Below, piece after piece: positions 20,886-34,539 of a DNA stretch of 64,000 nt. Source of the DNA: Metabacillus niabensis (lineage in GTDB: Bacteria; Bacillota; Bacilli; Bacillales; Bacillaceae); contig NZ_CADEPK010000009.1 in NCBI RefSeq assembly GCF_902829255.1, forward strand, positions 1 through 64,000, given 5' to 3'. How positions within the stretch are numbered: position 1 is the first letter of the stretch; each line of letters starts with the position of its first letter. The notes beneath the pieces were generated by a model. That model was given only the letters and a program-made list of their open reading frames with translations, did no database searches and was not told the DNA's origin. A program made the translations under genes and the position numbers.

Positions 20886-21878
20886 TTAATACTCATTATT
20901 ATCATTATGGTCTTGATTAGTTTTTCCGATAGAATCTCTCATATCAGTGTCAGCAGATATATTTTTAAAATTCATATAATCCATAACACCTATATTTCCT
21001 GAACGTAACGCCTCAGCCATTGCTAAAGGTACTTTCGCTTCTGCTTCAACTACCTTTGCTTTCATTTCCTGTACTCGCGCTAACATTTCTTGCTCTTGTG
21101 CAACAGCCATTGCTCTTCGTTCTTCCGCTTTAGCTTGAGCAATCTTTTTATCCGCTTCAGCTTGCTCAGTTTGAAGCTCAGCCCCAATGTTTTTACCGAT
21201 GTCTACATCAGCAATATCAATGGACAGAATTTCGAAGGCTGTTCCTGAATCTAACCCTTTACCTAAAACAGTTTGCGAAATCATATCTGGATTTTCCAGA
21301 ACTTTTTTATGATCCGTTTGCGAACCTATCGTTGAAACAATCCCTTCACCGACACGAGCAATAATTGTTTCTTCTCCGGCTCCCCCGACTAAGCGTTCAA
21401 TATTTGCTCTTACAGTAATTCTAGCTTTCGCCTTCACTTCAATACCATCCATTGCAACACCAGCGATAAAAGGTGTTTCAATTACTTTTGGATTTACACT
21501 CATTTGTACAGCCTCTAATACATCACGTCCAGCAAGATCGATTGCAGCACAACGTTCAAAGGTTAACTCAATATTCGCACGTTCTGCAGCAATAAGCGCA
21601 TTTACGACGCGATCAACGTTCCCCCCTGCTAAGTAATGACTCTCTAATTGATTTGTCGTTACATTTAAGCCAGCTTTATGTGCTTTGATAAGGGGATTTA
21701 CAACCCTACTTGGAATAACTCTTCGAAGCCTCATTCCAATTAATGTGAAAATACTAATTTTCACACCAGCTGCTAATGCAGAAATCCAAAGTGCAATTGG
21801 TACAAATGTAAAAAATACACTTAATACAATAATTCCGAGGATAATTAATCCTATTGGTAAAATTAACGATGCTTCCAT
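20886..21878 (-). CDS. floA: Flotillin-like protein FloA
   Basis: The 330-residue protein has an N-terminal membrane hairpin, an SPFH domain and a coiled region rich in Ala/Glu (about residues 230-290) with repeats such as [15 protein letters not shown]. FloA organises membrane microdomains with NfeD-type partners. It lies 37 bp after yqeZ, as in B. subtilis. Confidence 0.95.
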   Translation of the reverse strand: MEASLILPIGLIILGIIVLSVFFTFVPIALWISALAAGVKISIFTLIGMRLRRVIPSRVVNPLIKAHKAGLNVTTNQLESHYLAGGNVDRVVNALIAAERANIELTFERCAAIDLAGRDVLEAVQMSVNPKVIETPFIAGVAMDGIEVKAKARITVRANIERLVGGAGEETIIARVGEGIVSTIGSQTDHKKVLENPDMISQTVLGKGLDSGTAFEILSIDIADVDIGKNIGAELQTEQAEADKKIAQAKAEERRAMAVAQEQEMLARVQEMKAKVVEAEAKVPLAMAEALRSGNIGVMDYMNFKNISADTDMRDSIGKTNQDHNDNNEY

Positions 21879-21915
21879 TTTGAACCTCCAACTTGTTTTT
21901 CGTTTTCATCCATTG

Positions 21916-23232
21916 TTAAATTTCTCTTACAACGATACGTGAGCCTTCAACTTTCACTACCTTGATCTTTTGCCCTTTTTCAATATATGTCCCTTCTGAT
22001 ACAACATCTACTCGTTCATCTATAATGAGAGCTGTACCAGACGGTCTTAATATCGTCAATGCAGTACCTTCTTTACCAATTAAATCATTTCTTGACTTAT
22101 TTGAGACATAGCCACTTTTAGTATTTGTAGAGTCACGCAAGATAAATTTATTAAACAGTTTCATACGCTTTCCAAACACCTTTACTAATAAAATAGATGC
22201 TACGATTGCAATTACAAATGCAATCAATAATGAGATAGTCATATTCATAACATTTCCAGAAGCAATATAAAGGCTTGCAACAATACTTGCAAATCCTAAT
22301 ACACCTAGTATACCACCAGGAACAAATAATTCTGCAACGATAAAAGCAATCCCTAATACAAAAAAGACAATTGCCTCCATCCCAGCTAATCCTGCTACAT
22401 AATGACCATAAAAAAATAACAGCAAAGAAGTTAAACCTGTGAGCCCTGGTAATCCAAACCCTGGAGAATATAGTTCTGCAACTAACCCTAAGCTTCCGAT
22501 CGATAATAATATCGGTACAACTACAGGGTTAGTTAAAAATCGAGCGATCTTAACAGCTAAACCCTCATCTGCATAAGTAATTGCATCAGTTAATAATTTT
22601 TTTTGCTCCAAAAGTTCATGGATATTTTCGACCGTTCCTTCAGAATAACCAACATCTTTAGCTTGTTTAGTTTCTAGTGTAAGCAAATCCCCTTTTGCTG
22701 CACCATATTCAGGTAGATCAATTTCCTTATCTACCATTGCTAATGCAAACTTAGGGTCTCTCCCATTATGTTCCGCAGCTTCCTTCATCTCGGCTAACCA
22801 TAATGATTGTGATTTATCATCTGCAGCATTTCCATCGCCAGTAATAATCGCAGCAGAACCGATCTTACTTCCAGGAGCCATATAAATGTCATCTGCATTT
22901 AAGGCAATATATGCCCCCGCTGAGATAGCCCTTTTATTAATAAATGCAGTTATTGGTATATCACTAGCGCGGAGTGAATCTGCTATTTCTAATGCTGCTT
23001 CAACCTCTCCGCCTAATGTATCTATTTCTAATACAATCTGGCTTACATTATTTGATTTTGCTTCAGAAATTGCTTTTTTAATATACTGTGACAATCCTTT
23101 TTCTACAGTACCCTCTAATTTAATGACAAATACTTCATTTTCAGTATCAGCCTTTATGATAGATTGTGAACTATTGAAAAGAGCAAGAATAATTGCAAAA
23201 GTAAATAAAAATTGATAAAAGGGTTTTCTCAA
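21916..23232 (-). CDS. yqeZ: NfeD-family membrane serine protease YqeZ
   Basis: The 438-residue protein has a signal-like N-terminus. A ClpP-type serine protease domain follows, with IDTLGGEVEAALEIAD and the nucleophile region AISAGAYIAL. After several transmembrane helices comes a C-terminal NfeD OB domain (GKEGTALTILRPSGTALI). The family functions with flotillins; here floA follows directly, which supports a joint role. Confidence 0.93.
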   Translation of the reverse strand: MRKPFYQFLFTFAIILALFNSSQSIIKADTENEVFVIKLEGTVEKGLSQYIKKAISEAKSNNVSQIVLEIDTLGGEVEAALEIADSLRASDIPITAFINKRAISAGAYIALNADDIYMAPGSKIGSAAIITGDGNAADDKSQSLWLAEMKEAAEHNGRDPKFALAMVDKEIDLPEYGAAKGDLLTLETKQAKDVGYSEGTVENIHELLEQKKLLTDAITYADEGLAVKIARFLTNPVVVPILLSIGSLGLVAELYSPGFGLPGLTGLTSLLLFFYGHYVAGLAGMEAIVFFVLGIAFIVAELFVPGGILGVLGFASIVASLYIASGNVMNMTISLLIAFVIAIVASILLVKVFGKRMKLFNKFILRDSTNTKSGYVSNKSRNDLIGKEGTALTILRPSGTALIIDERVDVVSEGTYIEKGQKIKVVKVEGSRIVVREI

Positions 23233-23351
23233 GTAGTTTCTCCCTCCTTTCTCCTTTGACTTATGTAATATGTAATACGTTTATAAATAAGGATAGTTTC
23301 ATGTTTTTTTTTAAAAGAATACTTTGTGAAGTTTCGTTGAATTACAAAATA

Positions 23352-23379
23352 AAAAACACCTTGCATAGCAAGGTGTTTT
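23352..23379 (-). terminator. Terminator after yqeY
   Basis: Strong stem AAACACCTTGC / GCAAGGTGTTT with flanking T run, just past the yqeY stop. Confidence 0.85.
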
Positions 23380-23385
23380 ATTATT

Positions 23386-23832
23386 TTATGATAGCTGTTT
23401 TAACACAAGTTTATTAACAAGACTTCCGTCTGCTTTTCCCTTCACCTTGGGCATAAGTGCTCCCATAACTTTCCCCATATCTGCTTTAGAAGTAGCATTT
23501 ACTTCTACAATTGTTTGTTTAACAATTTCCGATACTTCTTCTTCAGAAAGCTGTTCAGGCATATAATCGACTAAAATATCGATTTCCGCTTGTGTTTTTT
23601 CAACCAAGTCCAAACGATCAGCATTTTTAAATTCCTGGAGGGAGTCTTTACGTTGTTTTAATTCGCGAGAAAGAACTGTCAATTCATCTTCTTCCGACAA
23701 TTCATTTTTGCCAAGTTTTATTGCTTCATTTTGCAACGCAGCCTTGACCATTCGAATGACAATTAATTTGTCTTTTTCTTTATTTTTCATCGCTTGTTTC
23801 ATATCTTGATTCAATTGCTCAAGAAGACTCAT
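23386..23832 (-). CDS. yqeY: GatB/YqeY domain-containing protein
   Basis: The 148-residue protein corresponds to the C-terminal tRNA-binding tail of GatB as a stand-alone protein. It begins [15 protein letters not shown] and contains [12 protein letters not shown] and the terminal [12 protein letters not shown]. It is downstream of rpsU with a 14-bp gap, forming the conserved rpsU-yqeY pair. Confidence 0.94.
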   Translation of the reverse strand: MSLLEQLNQDMKQAMKNKEKDKLIVIRMVKAALQNEAIKLGKNELSEEDELTVLSRELKQRKDSLQEFKNADRLDLVEKTQAEIDILVDYMPEQLSEEEVSEIVKQTIVEVNATSKADMGKVMGALMPKVKGKADGSLVNKLVLKQLS

Positions 23833-23846
23833 AAGTACACCCTCTT

Positions 23847-24020
23847 TTAGAATTTGCGCTTTCTAGCTGCTTCAGACTTTTTCTTACGCTTTACGCTAGG
23901 CTTTTCATAGAATTCGCGCTTTCTTGCTTCTTGTATTGTACCACTTTTAGATACAGTACGTTTGAAACGACGAAGAGCATCTTCAAGCGACTCGTTTTTA
24001 CGAACGACCGTTTTTGACAT
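23847..24020 (-). CDS. rpsU: 30S ribosomal protein bS21
   Basis: The 57-residue protein [19 protein letters not shown]… with a basic C-terminus is a typical bS21 of the small subunit. The start at 24020 follows GGAGGGAGGG; an upstream in-frame start at 24071 has no support. It is paired with yqeY. Confidence 0.96.
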   Translation of the reverse strand: MSKTVVRKNESLEDALRRFKRTVSKSGTIQEARKREFYEKPSVKRKKKSEAARKRKF

Positions 24021-24234
24021 TCTCTTTCCCTCCCTCCGAATACAACCAATCGACATCTTTAAATAAAACATGTCTTAAAAGATAACATGTACTTTGCAAT
24101 TATAATATAACGAATTATTAAGGTCAACTCATATAGTAAAAAGATCCGTGTTAAATGTTGTTTATTTTATATAATTTATTCTTTTGCCCGTATTCAACTG
24201 TTTGTATCGATATTTTTTTGCTTTATTTACCTTA

Positions 24235-24903
24235 TTAATAATCTGAATTTGATGTTTCACCTTTTACAATCGATACCCCTGAACTAGCACCAATTCTAGT
24301 AGCCCCTGCTTTAATCATTGCTTCGGCACCAGCCGTATCTCTAACTCCTCCAGAAGCTTTTACACCAATTCCTTCTCCGACGGTTTTGCGCATAAGACTA
24401 ATATCTTCTGTTGTCGCACCACCGGTAGAAAATCCTGTAGATGTTTTTACAAAATCTGCGCCTGCCTTTACTGCAAGTTGACAAGCACGTATTTTTTCTT
24501 CCTCTGATAACAAGCTTGTTTCGATAATTACCTTTGTTAATGCTTTTCCTCTTGCTGCATCAACAACAGCTTTAATATCACGTTCCACTAAGTCATCATT
24601 TTTATCCTTTAGAGCGCCGATATTAATAACCATATCAACTTCTGTTGCACCCTTTTCAATCGCATCCTTTGTTTCAAAAGCCTTTGTTTCAGTAGTAGAT
24701 GCTCCTAATGGGAAACCAATTACCGTACAAACCTTTACGTCACTCCCTTGAAGTAATTCAGCAGCTTTCTTTACCCAAGTTGGGTTAACACAGACAGATG
24801 CAAATTGATATTCTTTTGCTTCCTCACAAAGTTGCTTAATTGTAGCGGCAGTTGTATCAGCTTTTAGTGCAGTGTGATCAATCATATTTGCTATATTTAC
24901 CAT
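24235..24903 (-). CDS. deoC: Deoxyribose-phosphate aldolase
   Basis: The 222-residue class I aldolase cleaves 2-deoxyribose 5-phosphate to acetaldehyde and glyceraldehyde 3-phosphate. Motifs are [11 protein letters not shown], the catalytic Schiff-base lysine in [15 protein letters not shown], and [10 protein letters not shown]. The ATG at 24903 follows AAGGAGA. It lies between rpsU and mtaB, not in a nucleoside catabolism operon as in B. subtilis. The C-terminal end KGETSNSDY shows nothing unexpected apart from this location. Confidence 0.95.
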   Translation of the reverse strand: MVNIANMIDHTALKADTTAATIKQLCEEAKEYQFASVCVNPTWVKKAAELLQGSDVKVCTVIGFPLGASTTETKAFETKDAIEKGATEVDMVINIGALKDKNDDLVERDIKAVVDAARGKALTKVIIETSLLSEEEKIRACQLAVKAGADFVKTSTGFSTGGATTEDISLMRKTVGEGIGVKASGGVRDTAGAEAMIKAGATRIGASSGVSIVKGETSNSDY

Positions 24904-24985
24904 ATGTATATCTCCTTTCATTAAATAAGATGTCTGACTTCTAACATCTTATCATTAATGGATTCGAAATCCAAGATACTCCACA

Positions 24986-25027
24986 TAAATAAAGGATTGA
25001 TGATTAATATCACCAATCCTTTATTTA
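24986..25027 (-). terminator. Terminator after mtaB, end of the heat-shock operon
   Basis: A 14-bp perfect stem TAAATAAAGGATTG / CAATCCTTTATTTA starts right after the mtaB stop. Confidence 0.85.
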
Positions 25028-25030
25028 CAC

Positions 25031-26392
25031 TTATGAAGATAAACGAACTTGAGATAATGTATCAAATGAATCTTCTACAACTCTAACAAATTGTCCTTCA
25101 TTATATGGATATCCAGCTTTTGAAATTTTCACTTTCACAATTTTCCCAATCATTTCCTCAGTCGCTTGGAAAACAACTTTTAAATAATTATCTGTATACC
25201 CTACAAATAAATCATCATTTTCTTCCTCTTTAAAACGTTCCTCTGGAATAACTTCCAACACTTCATCTTCAAATTTTGAAGCATATTCTTTAGCTAGCTG
25301 GTCTGATAATTGAATGAGTCGATGTACACGATCATTTTTTATTTCTTCGTCGACCTGATCATCCATTCTTGCTGCAGGAGTACCCGTACGTTTTGAATAT
25401 GGGAAAACGTGTAGCTCAGAAAATTTATGTTTTTGAATAAAATTGTACGTTTCCATAAATTCCTCTTCAGTCTCACCAGGAAAGCCTACAATAACATCAG
25501 AAGTAATTGCTAATCCAGGCAATGCCTCTTTTAGGCGTTCAATTCTTTCTGCAAAAAATTCCATTGTATATTTTCTGCGCATACGTTTTAATACCGTATC
25601 AGATCCTGATTGAATTGGAATATGAAGGTGTCTAACTACTTTTTTAGAATTCTTTAATACTTCAATGACCTCATCAGAAATTTGGCTAGCTTCAATTGAA
25701 GAAATACGTATCCGTTTTAAGCCATCCACTTGCTCCTCTAAGTCACGTAAAAGCATTGCCAAGTTATAATCCTTTAAATCCTCACCATATCCACCAGTAT
25801 GGATTCCTGTCAATACAATTTCTTTATAACCGGCTTGTACTAATTGTTTTGCTTGTGATACAACTTCCTTCGGATCTCTTGAACGCATTAAACCACGAGC
25901 CCAAGGGATTATGCAAAACGTACAGAAATTGTTACAACCCTCTTGGATTTTTAACGAAGCTCTTGTACGGTCTGTGAAAGCCGGAACATCAAGCTCTTCG
26001 TATACTCTTGTTTTCATAATATTTCGCACACCATTAATTGGTTGGCGTTCCTGTTTATATTGCTCAATATATTCCAACATTTTCACACGGTCTTGAGTAC
26101 CAACAACTATGTCAACTCCTGGAATTGCCATAATTTCTGCAGGAGATGTTTGAGCATAACAACCCGTTACACAAATAACACCATCTGGGTTTTTCCGGAT
26201 CGCTCTACGGATAACTTGACGACTTTTCTTATCGCCTGTATTCGTAACAGTACAAGTATTAATTACATATACATCAGCAATTCGTTCAAAATCAGTTCTT
26301 TCATAGCCTGCTTCTTTAAACAATTGCCATATAGCTTCTGTTTCATAATGATTTACTTTACAACCTAAAGTATGAAATGCAACAGTAGGCAT
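25031..26392 (-). CDS. mtaB: tRNA t6A37 methylthiotransferase MtaB
   Basis: The 453-residue radical-SAM enzyme converts t6A37 to ms2t6A37 in tRNA. The N-terminal domain has the first cluster's cysteines (TLGCKVNHYE, NTCTVTN, VTGCYAQ). The radical-SAM motif is CNNFCTFCIIPWARG, and a C-terminal TRAM domain follows. It is the last gene of the hrcA operon, 4 bp after rsmE. Confidence 0.96.
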   Translation of the reverse strand: MPTVAFHTLGCKVNHYETEAIWQLFKEAGYERTDFERIADVYVINTCTVTNTGDKKSRQVIRRAIRKNPDGVICVTGCYAQTSPAEIMAIPGVDIVVGTQDRVKMLEYIEQYKQERQPINGVRNIMKTRVYEELDVPAFTDRTRASLKIQEGCNNFCTFCIIPWARGLMRSRDPKEVVSQAKQLVQAGYKEIVLTGIHTGGYGEDLKDYNLAMLLRDLEEQVDGLKRIRISSIEASQISDEVIEVLKNSKKVVRHLHIPIQSGSDTVLKRMRRKYTMEFFAERIERLKEALPGLAITSDVIVGFPGETEEEFMETYNFIQKHKFSELHVFPYSKRTGTPAARMDDQVDEEIKNDRVHRLIQLSDQLAKEYASKFEDEVLEVIPEERFKEEENDDLFVGYTDNYLKVVFQATEEMIGKIVKVKISKAGYPYNEGQFVRVVEDSFDTLSQVRLSS

Positions 26393-26396
26393 GTTC

Positions 26397-27152
26397 TCAC
26401 CTCGATAGTTCGAAATAATAAGAAACAGCTGATAATAAATATAAAGGGGCTGTTTCAGTTCTTAAAATTCTAGGTCCAAAGCTACAGGTTACAAAACCTA
26501 TCTCTTCAAGACTTGCTACTTCCTTTTCCGTTAATCCACCTTCAGGACCAAATACAGCGATTAATGATCCACCTTCTTCTAAAGCAGAAAGTGATTTAGC
26601 AAGATTTTTACTTTCACCTTGTTTAGCTGTTTCTTCGTATGCAACGATTTTTACATCGTAGTTGTTAGAAATCTCTAATAAACGATTAAATTGCAAAGGT
26701 TCAGAAACATCTGGCACCTTATTGCGATATGATTGTTCTGACGCTTCCTTCGCTATCTTTTGCCAACGTTCAAGCTTTTTTTGAACCTTTTTATCTTCAA
26801 TTTTCACAATAGAACGGGCAGCATTAAAAGGGATAAAGGAAGAAGCACCTAATTCGGTACCCTTTTGTATAATCCATTCAAGCTTATCCCCTTTAGGCAA
26901 CCCGCTCGCAATGGAAATAGAAACAGGTAATTCACGATTAACTGTCATCCATTCTAATATAAAACAGTTCACTTGATCACTGGTAATTTCAGCAATTTCA
27001 CATAGAGCTTCATATCCATCTTTTGTACAACATACAATTTTATTCCCCTGTGTCATGCGAAGGACACGTGAAATATGATGTACGTCATCACCAGTTATTT
27101 GAATATTAGAGGTTAATTCTGATTTATTATTATTTATAAAATATCTTTGCAT
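26397..27152 (-). CDS. rsmE: 16S rRNA m3U1498 methyltransferase RsmE
   Basis: The 251-residue SPOUT methyltransferase has an N-terminal PUA-like region and the C-terminal knot motifs FGPEGGLTEKEV and GPRILRTETAPL. The start at 27152 is preferred over 27161 because AAGGTG has proper spacing. It is co-transcribed with prmA and mtaB. Confidence 0.95.
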   Translation of the reverse strand: MQRYFINNNKSELTSNIQITGDDVHHISRVLRMTQGNKIVCCTKDGYEALCEIAEITSDQVNCFILEWMTVNRELPVSISIASGLPKGDKLEWIIQKGTELGASSFIPFNAARSIVKIEDKKVQKKLERWQKIAKEASEQSYRNKVPDVSEPLQFNRLLEISNNYDVKIVAYEETAKQGESKNLAKSLSALEEGGSLIAVFGPEGGLTEKEVASLEEIGFVTCSFGPRILRTETAPLYLLSAVSYYFELSR

Positions 27153-27176
27153 GACATTCACCTTAAATAGAAAAAT

Positions 27177-28115
27177 CTATTTTTTCTTTGCAATAAACGC
27201 TACCCAATCTTCCATGACCATTGTTTCCTCGATAATAAAACCAGCTTTAAGCAACGCATCTTTTACTTCTTGCTTTTTATTTTGAATAATACCAGAAGTG
27301 ATAAATGTTCCGTTTACTTTTAGTGTTTCATAGGCTTTATCAATAAACCTAACAATAATTTCGGCAAGAATATTAGAAACGATTAAATCAACAGGTCCCT
27401 CGATACCATCTAACAAATTATTTTGTGAAACAGTTACTACATTTTGTACTTTGTTTAACTTACAATTTAAACGTGCACTTTCAACAGCAACCTGGTCTAA
27501 ATCAAGTGCTACTACCTGTTTAGCACCAAGTAATCCAGCTGCAATACTTAGTACACCAGAACCTGTTCCAACATCAATGACTTTATCACCTTTTTTAACT
27601 GTATCCTCTAATGCTTGAATACATAGTACTGTTGTCGGATGTGTCCCCGTGCCAAATGCCATTCCTGGATCAAGCTCGATAATAAGTTCGTCTGAACTAA
27701 CCGGTTCATAGATCTCCCACGTCGGAACGATTGTGAATTTTTCTGATATCTTCACTGGGTGGTAATATTTTTTCCAAGCAGTTGCCCATTCCTCTTCATT
27801 TACCTCGCTAATGGTTACATGATTTCGACCTAAATCAATATCATATATTAACAAGTTATTGATGGAATCTTTAATCGCTTCAACCGTCTCTCCTAAGAAG
27901 CTGTTTACAGGTAAGTAAGCTTTGATAATTACCCCTTCTTCTGGGTAATCAGTTGGATTTAGTTGGTAGATTTCACCGAGTTCTGTACTTCGCTCTTTGA
28001 ATAAATCAGCAATATCCTCTATTACGACACCACTAGCTCCTGCCTCATGTAAAATATTTGAAATGGGTTCAACCGCTTCTTGTGTTGTATGGATACTAAA
28101 TTCTGACCACTTCAT
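27177..28115 (-). CDS. prmA: Ribosomal protein L11 methyltransferase PrmA
   Basis: The 312-residue class I SAM methyltransferase has [12 protein letters not shown] and [15 protein letters not shown] for cofactor binding and NILAEIIV as the PrmA signature. It methylates ribosomal protein uL11. The ATG at 28115 follows GGAGAG. It lies directly after dnaJ, as in B. subtilis. Confidence 0.96.
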   Translation of the reverse strand: MKWSEFSIHTTQEAVEPISNILHEAGASGVVIEDIADLFKERSTELGEIYQLNPTDYPEEGVIIKAYLPVNSFLGETVEAIKDSINNLLIYDIDLGRNHVTISEVNEEEWATAWKKYYHPVKISEKFTIVPTWEIYEPVSSDELIIELDPGMAFGTGTHPTTVLCIQALEDTVKKGDKVIDVGTGSGVLSIAAGLLGAKQVVALDLDQVAVESARLNCKLNKVQNVVTVSQNNLLDGIEGPVDLIVSNILAEIIVRFIDKAYETLKVNGTFITSGIIQNKKQEVKDALLKAGFIIEETMVMEDWVAFIAKKK

Positions 28116-28151
28116 ATCTACCAACTCTCCAATCTTTATCTAATAATATTC

Positions 28152-29273
28152 TTATTCACCTTTAAAAGCTCGCTTTACTTTATCGAAAAAGCTTTCTTCA
28201 TGTTCATCAGGCTTTGATCCGCTTATTTCAGCAAATTCACGCAATAAATCCTTTTGTTTCTCAGTTAGGTTTGTAGGTGTTAATACTCGTAAAATGACGT
28301 ATTGATCACCCTGTCCATATCCCCGAACATTCGGAACACCTTTCCCTGATAAGCGGAATTTCTTTCCAGTTTGTGTTCCAGCAGGCACTTTTAATTTAAC
28401 TTTCCCATGTAATGTTGGAACTTCAATTTCATCACCTAATGCGGCCTGTGCAAACGTTAATGGCATTTCACAGTAAATATCGTCACCATCTCTTTCAAAG
28501 AACTCATGCTCTTTTACATGGAAGACGACATATAAATCACCTGGAGGTCCACCATTTACACCTGGTTCACCTTGTCCAGATACACGCAATTGTTGTCCAT
28601 CGTCAACACCAGCAGGTATTTTCACTTGGATTTTTTTGCGTTTTTTCACTTTACCGGTTCCACGACATGTTCCACATTTATGCTTAATGATTTTGCCTGT
28701 ACCTTCACAGTGATGACAAACTCGTCGATTTACGATTCGTCCAAAAGGAGTATTTTGTTCAACATTTAATTGACCACTTCCGCCACAATGTGAACAGGTT
28801 TCAGGTTTTGTGCCTTTTTGAGCACCTGATCCATGACATGTCTCACATGTTTCTTCCTTTGGTATTTCAATAGTCGTTTCTTTACCAAATACAGCCTCTT
28901 CAAAATTGAGAGTCATCGTATATTGTAAATCTGCACCTTGTCGTGGTGCATTTGGGTCACGTCGTCTTGTTCCACCGCCAAAGATTGAGCTGAATATATC
29001 TTCAAAGCCAAAACCATCTCCACCAAAGCCAGCACCGCCACCAAAGCCTTGATTTGGATCTGTATGACCAAATTGATCATAGTGGGCTTTCTTTTGGTCA
29101 TCACTTAATGTTTCATAAGCTTCTTTAATTTCCTTAAATTTATCAGCAGCATCTGCTTCTTTATTTATATCAGGATGGTATTGTTTTGATAATTTACGAT
29201 AAGCTTTTTTAATCTCATCTTTTGACGCGTTCTTACTTAACCCAAGTACCTCATAGTAATCACGCTTGCTCAT
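28152..29273 (-). CDS. dnaJ: Chaperone DnaJ
   Basis: The 373-residue type I J-protein has a J domain with HPD, a Gly/Phe-rich linker, four CxxCxGxG zinc repeats ([32 protein letters not shown]) and C-terminal substrate domains. It stimulates DnaK ATPase and delivers clients. It follows dnaK after a gap containing a hairpin. Confidence 0.98.
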   Translation of the reverse strand: MSKRDYYEVLGLSKNASKDEIKKAYRKLSKQYHPDINKEADAADKFKEIKEAYETLSDDQKKAHYDQFGHTDPNQGFGGGAGFGGDGFGFEDIFSSIFGGGTRRRDPNAPRQGADLQYTMTLNFEEAVFGKETTIEIPKEETCETCHGSGAQKGTKPETCSHCGGSGQLNVEQNTPFGRIVNRRVCHHCEGTGKIIKHKCGTCRGTGKVKKRKKIQVKIPAGVDDGQQLRVSGQGEPGVNGGPPGDLYVVFHVKEHEFFERDGDDIYCEMPLTFAQAALGDEIEVPTLHGKVKLKVPAGTQTGKKFRLSGKGVPNVRGYGQGDQYVILRVLTPTNLTEKQKDLLREFAEISGSKPDEHEESFFDKVKRAFKGE

Positions 29274-29394
29274 AATTTCTCACTCCCGATTTTCTCACAT
29301 AAGGTAAATTGTATCACTCTCATTAGTCTATTAGCAACTAATTGTTGTTAGAGACCTCTATTTCTTCATCATTCCCTTGAAAAAATCACACCAA

Positions 29395-29431
29395 AAAAGT
29401 CAAAGCCAAGACAAGCCTGACTTTGACTTCT
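29395..29431 (-). terminator. Hairpin between dnaK and dnaJ
   Basis: Stem AAGTCAAAG / CTTTGACTT followed by TTTTTT on the minus strand. It is probably a partial terminator that lowers dnaJ expression relative to dnaK. Confidence 0.75.
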
Positions 29432-29443
29432 TAACAAGAACAA

Positions 29444-31910
<2,467 letters not shown>

Positions 31911-32066
31911 AATTGTTCACCTCCTTAAAGGATTTGTTATATTTGGTGTTGCTTGCTAAAAACTGCAACGTTCTACGAAAAAGAGTCTTTATTCTCATTA
32001 AACAAAGATATCGTTTGTTTGGGATAGAATTTATCTATCCCATCTTTCCCATAATAACCAACGTTA

Positions 32067-33095
32067 TCAGCCATGATACAAATCAGTTAATGTTTTCGAC
32101 AAATCATGTGCCATGTGATTTAACAAGCTTATAACTCGTGAATATTCCATCCTTGTTGGTCCTAATACAGCTATCGTCCCTAATTGATTATCACCAAGCG
32201 AATAAGTTGCAGTAATTAAACTACAATTTTCCATTGCTATATTTTCATTTTCCTTGCCAATTTTAATCGATATTCCTGCTTTATTCGATTGTAAAAGGCC
32301 ATATAGTTCTTTCTCTTGCTCAATCATTGTAAGCAAAGAACGAATTCTATTGATATCTGAAAATTCTGGCTGGCTTAACATATTCGTTTTACCGCCAAAG
32401 TAAATTTTTTCACTTGGATTGACCTTTAGAGTACCAGCCATTATTTTTAGCATCATATCATAATTTTTAATGTGATCCTTTAATACAGAGACAACTTCTT
32501 TATAAATCTTGTCTTGTAGTTCAACTAACGGTACCCCAGTTAGCCGTTCATTAAGAATATTGACCATTTTTTCGATATCTGAAGGATCAAGCGTTCCAGG
32601 AAAGCTAATAGTCCGATTTTCTACATGCCCTGTATTTGTTACAATAATCGCTACTGCTGTGTCGTTATTAATTGGCACAATTTGAATTCTCTTCAAACGA
32701 TTTTCTTTCACTTTTGGTCCAAGAACGATCGAAGTATAATTCGTTAATTCCGATAGGATTTGAGCGGATTTCTGAACAACTTTTTCAAGTTCAAATATTT
32801 TTTCGGCATAAATTGATTTTATTTGGTTTACTTCTGTTTTTGTCAGCCGTTGCGGTGACAACAGATGATCAACATAATAACGATAGCCCTTTTCCGAAGG
32901 GACACGCCCTGAAGAACTATGTGTTTTCTCTATAAATCCCAAATCTTCTAAATCAGCCATATCGTTTCTAATTGTAGCCGAACTAAAAGTAATTTCATTT
33001 TTTTTCGCTAATGTTCTCGAACCAACAGGCTGAGCTGAGTGAATAAAATCATCAATAATTACTTGTAGAATCAACAATTGGCGATCTGTAAGCAA
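32067..33095 (-). CDS. hrcA: Heat-inducible transcription repressor HrcA
   Basis: The 342-residue repressor binds CIRCE with GroEL assistance. The N-terminal winged helix contains QPVGSRTLA and [18 protein letters not shown]. The GAF-like domain follows. The TTG start at 33095 follows AGAGGTGATGATAG. It is the first gene of the operon and represses its own promoter. Confidence 0.97.
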   Translation of the reverse strand: MLTDRQLLILQVIIDDFIHSAQPVGSRTLAKKNEITFSSATIRNDMADLEDLGFIEKTHSSSGRVPSEKGYRYYVDHLLSPQRLTKTEVNQIKSIYAEKIFELEKVVQKSAQILSELTNYTSIVLGPKVKENRLKRIQIVPINNDTAVAIIVTNTGHVENRTISFPGTLDPSDIEKMVNILNERLTGVPLVELQDKIYKEVVSVLKDHIKNYDMMLKIMAGTLKVNPSEKIYFGGKTNMLSQPEFSDINRIRSLLTMIEQEKELYGLLQSNKAGISIKIGKENENIAMENCSLITATYSLGDNQLGTIAVLGPTRMEYSRVISLLNHMAHDLSKTLTDLYHG

Positions 33096-33110
33096 CTATC
33101 ATCACCTCTG

Positions 33111-33137
33111 TTAGCACTCTATGTGTGCGAGTGCTAA
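33111..33137 (-). promoter_or_regulatory. CIRCE operator of the hrcA-dnaK operon
   Basis: A perfect 9-9-9 inverted repeat TTAGCACTC-N9-GAGTGCTAA, the HrcA operator, lies 15 bp before hrcA. A vegetative -35 TTGACA sits at 33177-33172 on the minus strand, upstream of it. Confidence 0.97.
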
Positions 33138-33304
33138 ATATATATAAAAAGTTATCAAAACCTAAATAAATTGTCAATTATTAAATCGTTTCATCCTTAA
33201 GAAAGGTTATTTGGAATATTTTTCGAGAATTTTTAGCATAAATACCACATCAACATCGTAACAAGATTATTTCACTATGTCTAACAAGCTTATAAAAAAC
33301 GCCA

Positions 33305-34444
33305 TTAAGATAGTGACAAAAATTCTTGAAAAACCTCATTCCCTAAAAGCTTTCCATTATGTGTAAGCTTAACTGCATTTTCGCTGTTTGAGATTAACCC
33401 TTGTTTCTCCAACTTCATCATTTGTTCACCAAAAATGTCTTCTATTTTAGTGCCATACTTTTTATAAAAAATCGCTTTATCGACACCTGCAATTTTTCTT
33501 AGACCAAGAAACATTTCTTCTTCTATTTTTTCCTCTAAAGTTACCTTATGCATACTTTGATAAGCTTGGCCGCTTTGCTTTATTTGTTCAATATATTTTT
33601 TTATTGGACCAATATTTGATGTGCGATTTCCATCAATATATCCATGAGCTCCTGCACCAAAGCCATAATAATGCTCATTATTCCAATAGGTAAGATTATG
33701 ATGGCTTTCAAAGCCTGGTTTTGCGTAATTGCTTATTTCATATTGCTTGTACCCGTGCTTATCCATTTCTTCCATTGAAATTTCATACATTTGCGCTTCT
33801 TGCTCTTGTGGTGGTAATGATAATTTTCCCTTTTGCATTAAATTATAAAACACCGTTTTTGGTTCTACTATTAATGAATAAGCCGAGAAATGCTTCATAT
33901 TTAATGTGAAGGCTGTTTCTAGTGAAGACTTAAAGTCAGCTATTGATTGTCCTGGCAAGCCATACATTAAGTCAATACTCATATTATCAAAGCCAATTTT
34001 TTCTGCAGCATCTATCGTTCGAAAAACATCTTCTTTACGATGAACCCGACCAATTCGCTGTAATAACTCATCATTAAAGCTTTGAACCCCGATACTCAAC
34101 CGATTAACTCCAGCATTTTTTAGAACCTTTAGTTTATCAAAGGTCAATTCACCTGGATTAGCTTCAACCGCAAATTCAATCAGTTGATTTGACATAATTA
34201 ATTCTTGATGAATCCCTTCTAATAAGCGATCCAATTGCTTTGTTGTTAACGCAGTAGGAGTTCCACCACCGATAAAAATTGTTTTTAAAGGTTCTCTCGA
34301 ATGATGCTTTGCAGCATGCATTTCTTTTATAACCATTTCAATATATTCATCTACTGGTTGTTGTTTAAAAAACACTTTATTAAAGTCACAATAGTGACAT
34401 ATATGATGACAAAACGGGATATGGATGTATGCTGATTCTATCAT
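33305..34444 (-). CDS. hemW: Heme chaperone HemW (HemN-like radical SAM)
   Basis: The 379-residue radical-SAM protein has CHHICHYCDF as the iron-sulfur motif, GGGTPT, and GLPGQS. It has a single HemN-like domain and lacks the longer HemN N-terminus, so it is better called HemW, a heme-binding chaperone, than coproporphyrinogen dehydrogenase. It lies between lepA and hrcA, as in B. subtilis. Confidence 0.93.
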   Translation of the reverse strand: MIESAYIHIPFCHHICHYCDFNKVFFKQQPVDEYIEMVIKEMHAAKHHSREPLKTIFIGGGTPTALTTKQLDRLLEGIHQELIMSNQLIEFAVEANPGELTFDKLKVLKNAGVNRLSIGVQSFNDELLQRIGRVHRKEDVFRTIDAAEKIGFDNMSIDLMYGLPGQSIADFKSSLETAFTLNMKHFSAYSLIVEPKTVFYNLMQKGKLSLPPQEQEAQMYEISMEEMDKHGYKQYEISNYAKPGFESHHNLTYWNNEHYYGFGAGAHGYIDGNRTSNIGPIKKYIEQIKQSGQAYQSMHKVTLEEKIEEEMFLGLRKIAGVDKAIFYKKYGTKIEDIFGEQMMKLEKQGLISNSENAVKLTHNGKLLGNEVFQEFLSLS

Positions 34445-34539
34445 TTATTTTCACCCTCTAATTAAGATGCCGCAGTTATCAGCTGCGGCATTGGTTCCAT
34501 TCTATTAATAATTAGGACAAGCCTAACTTTCAAGCTTTT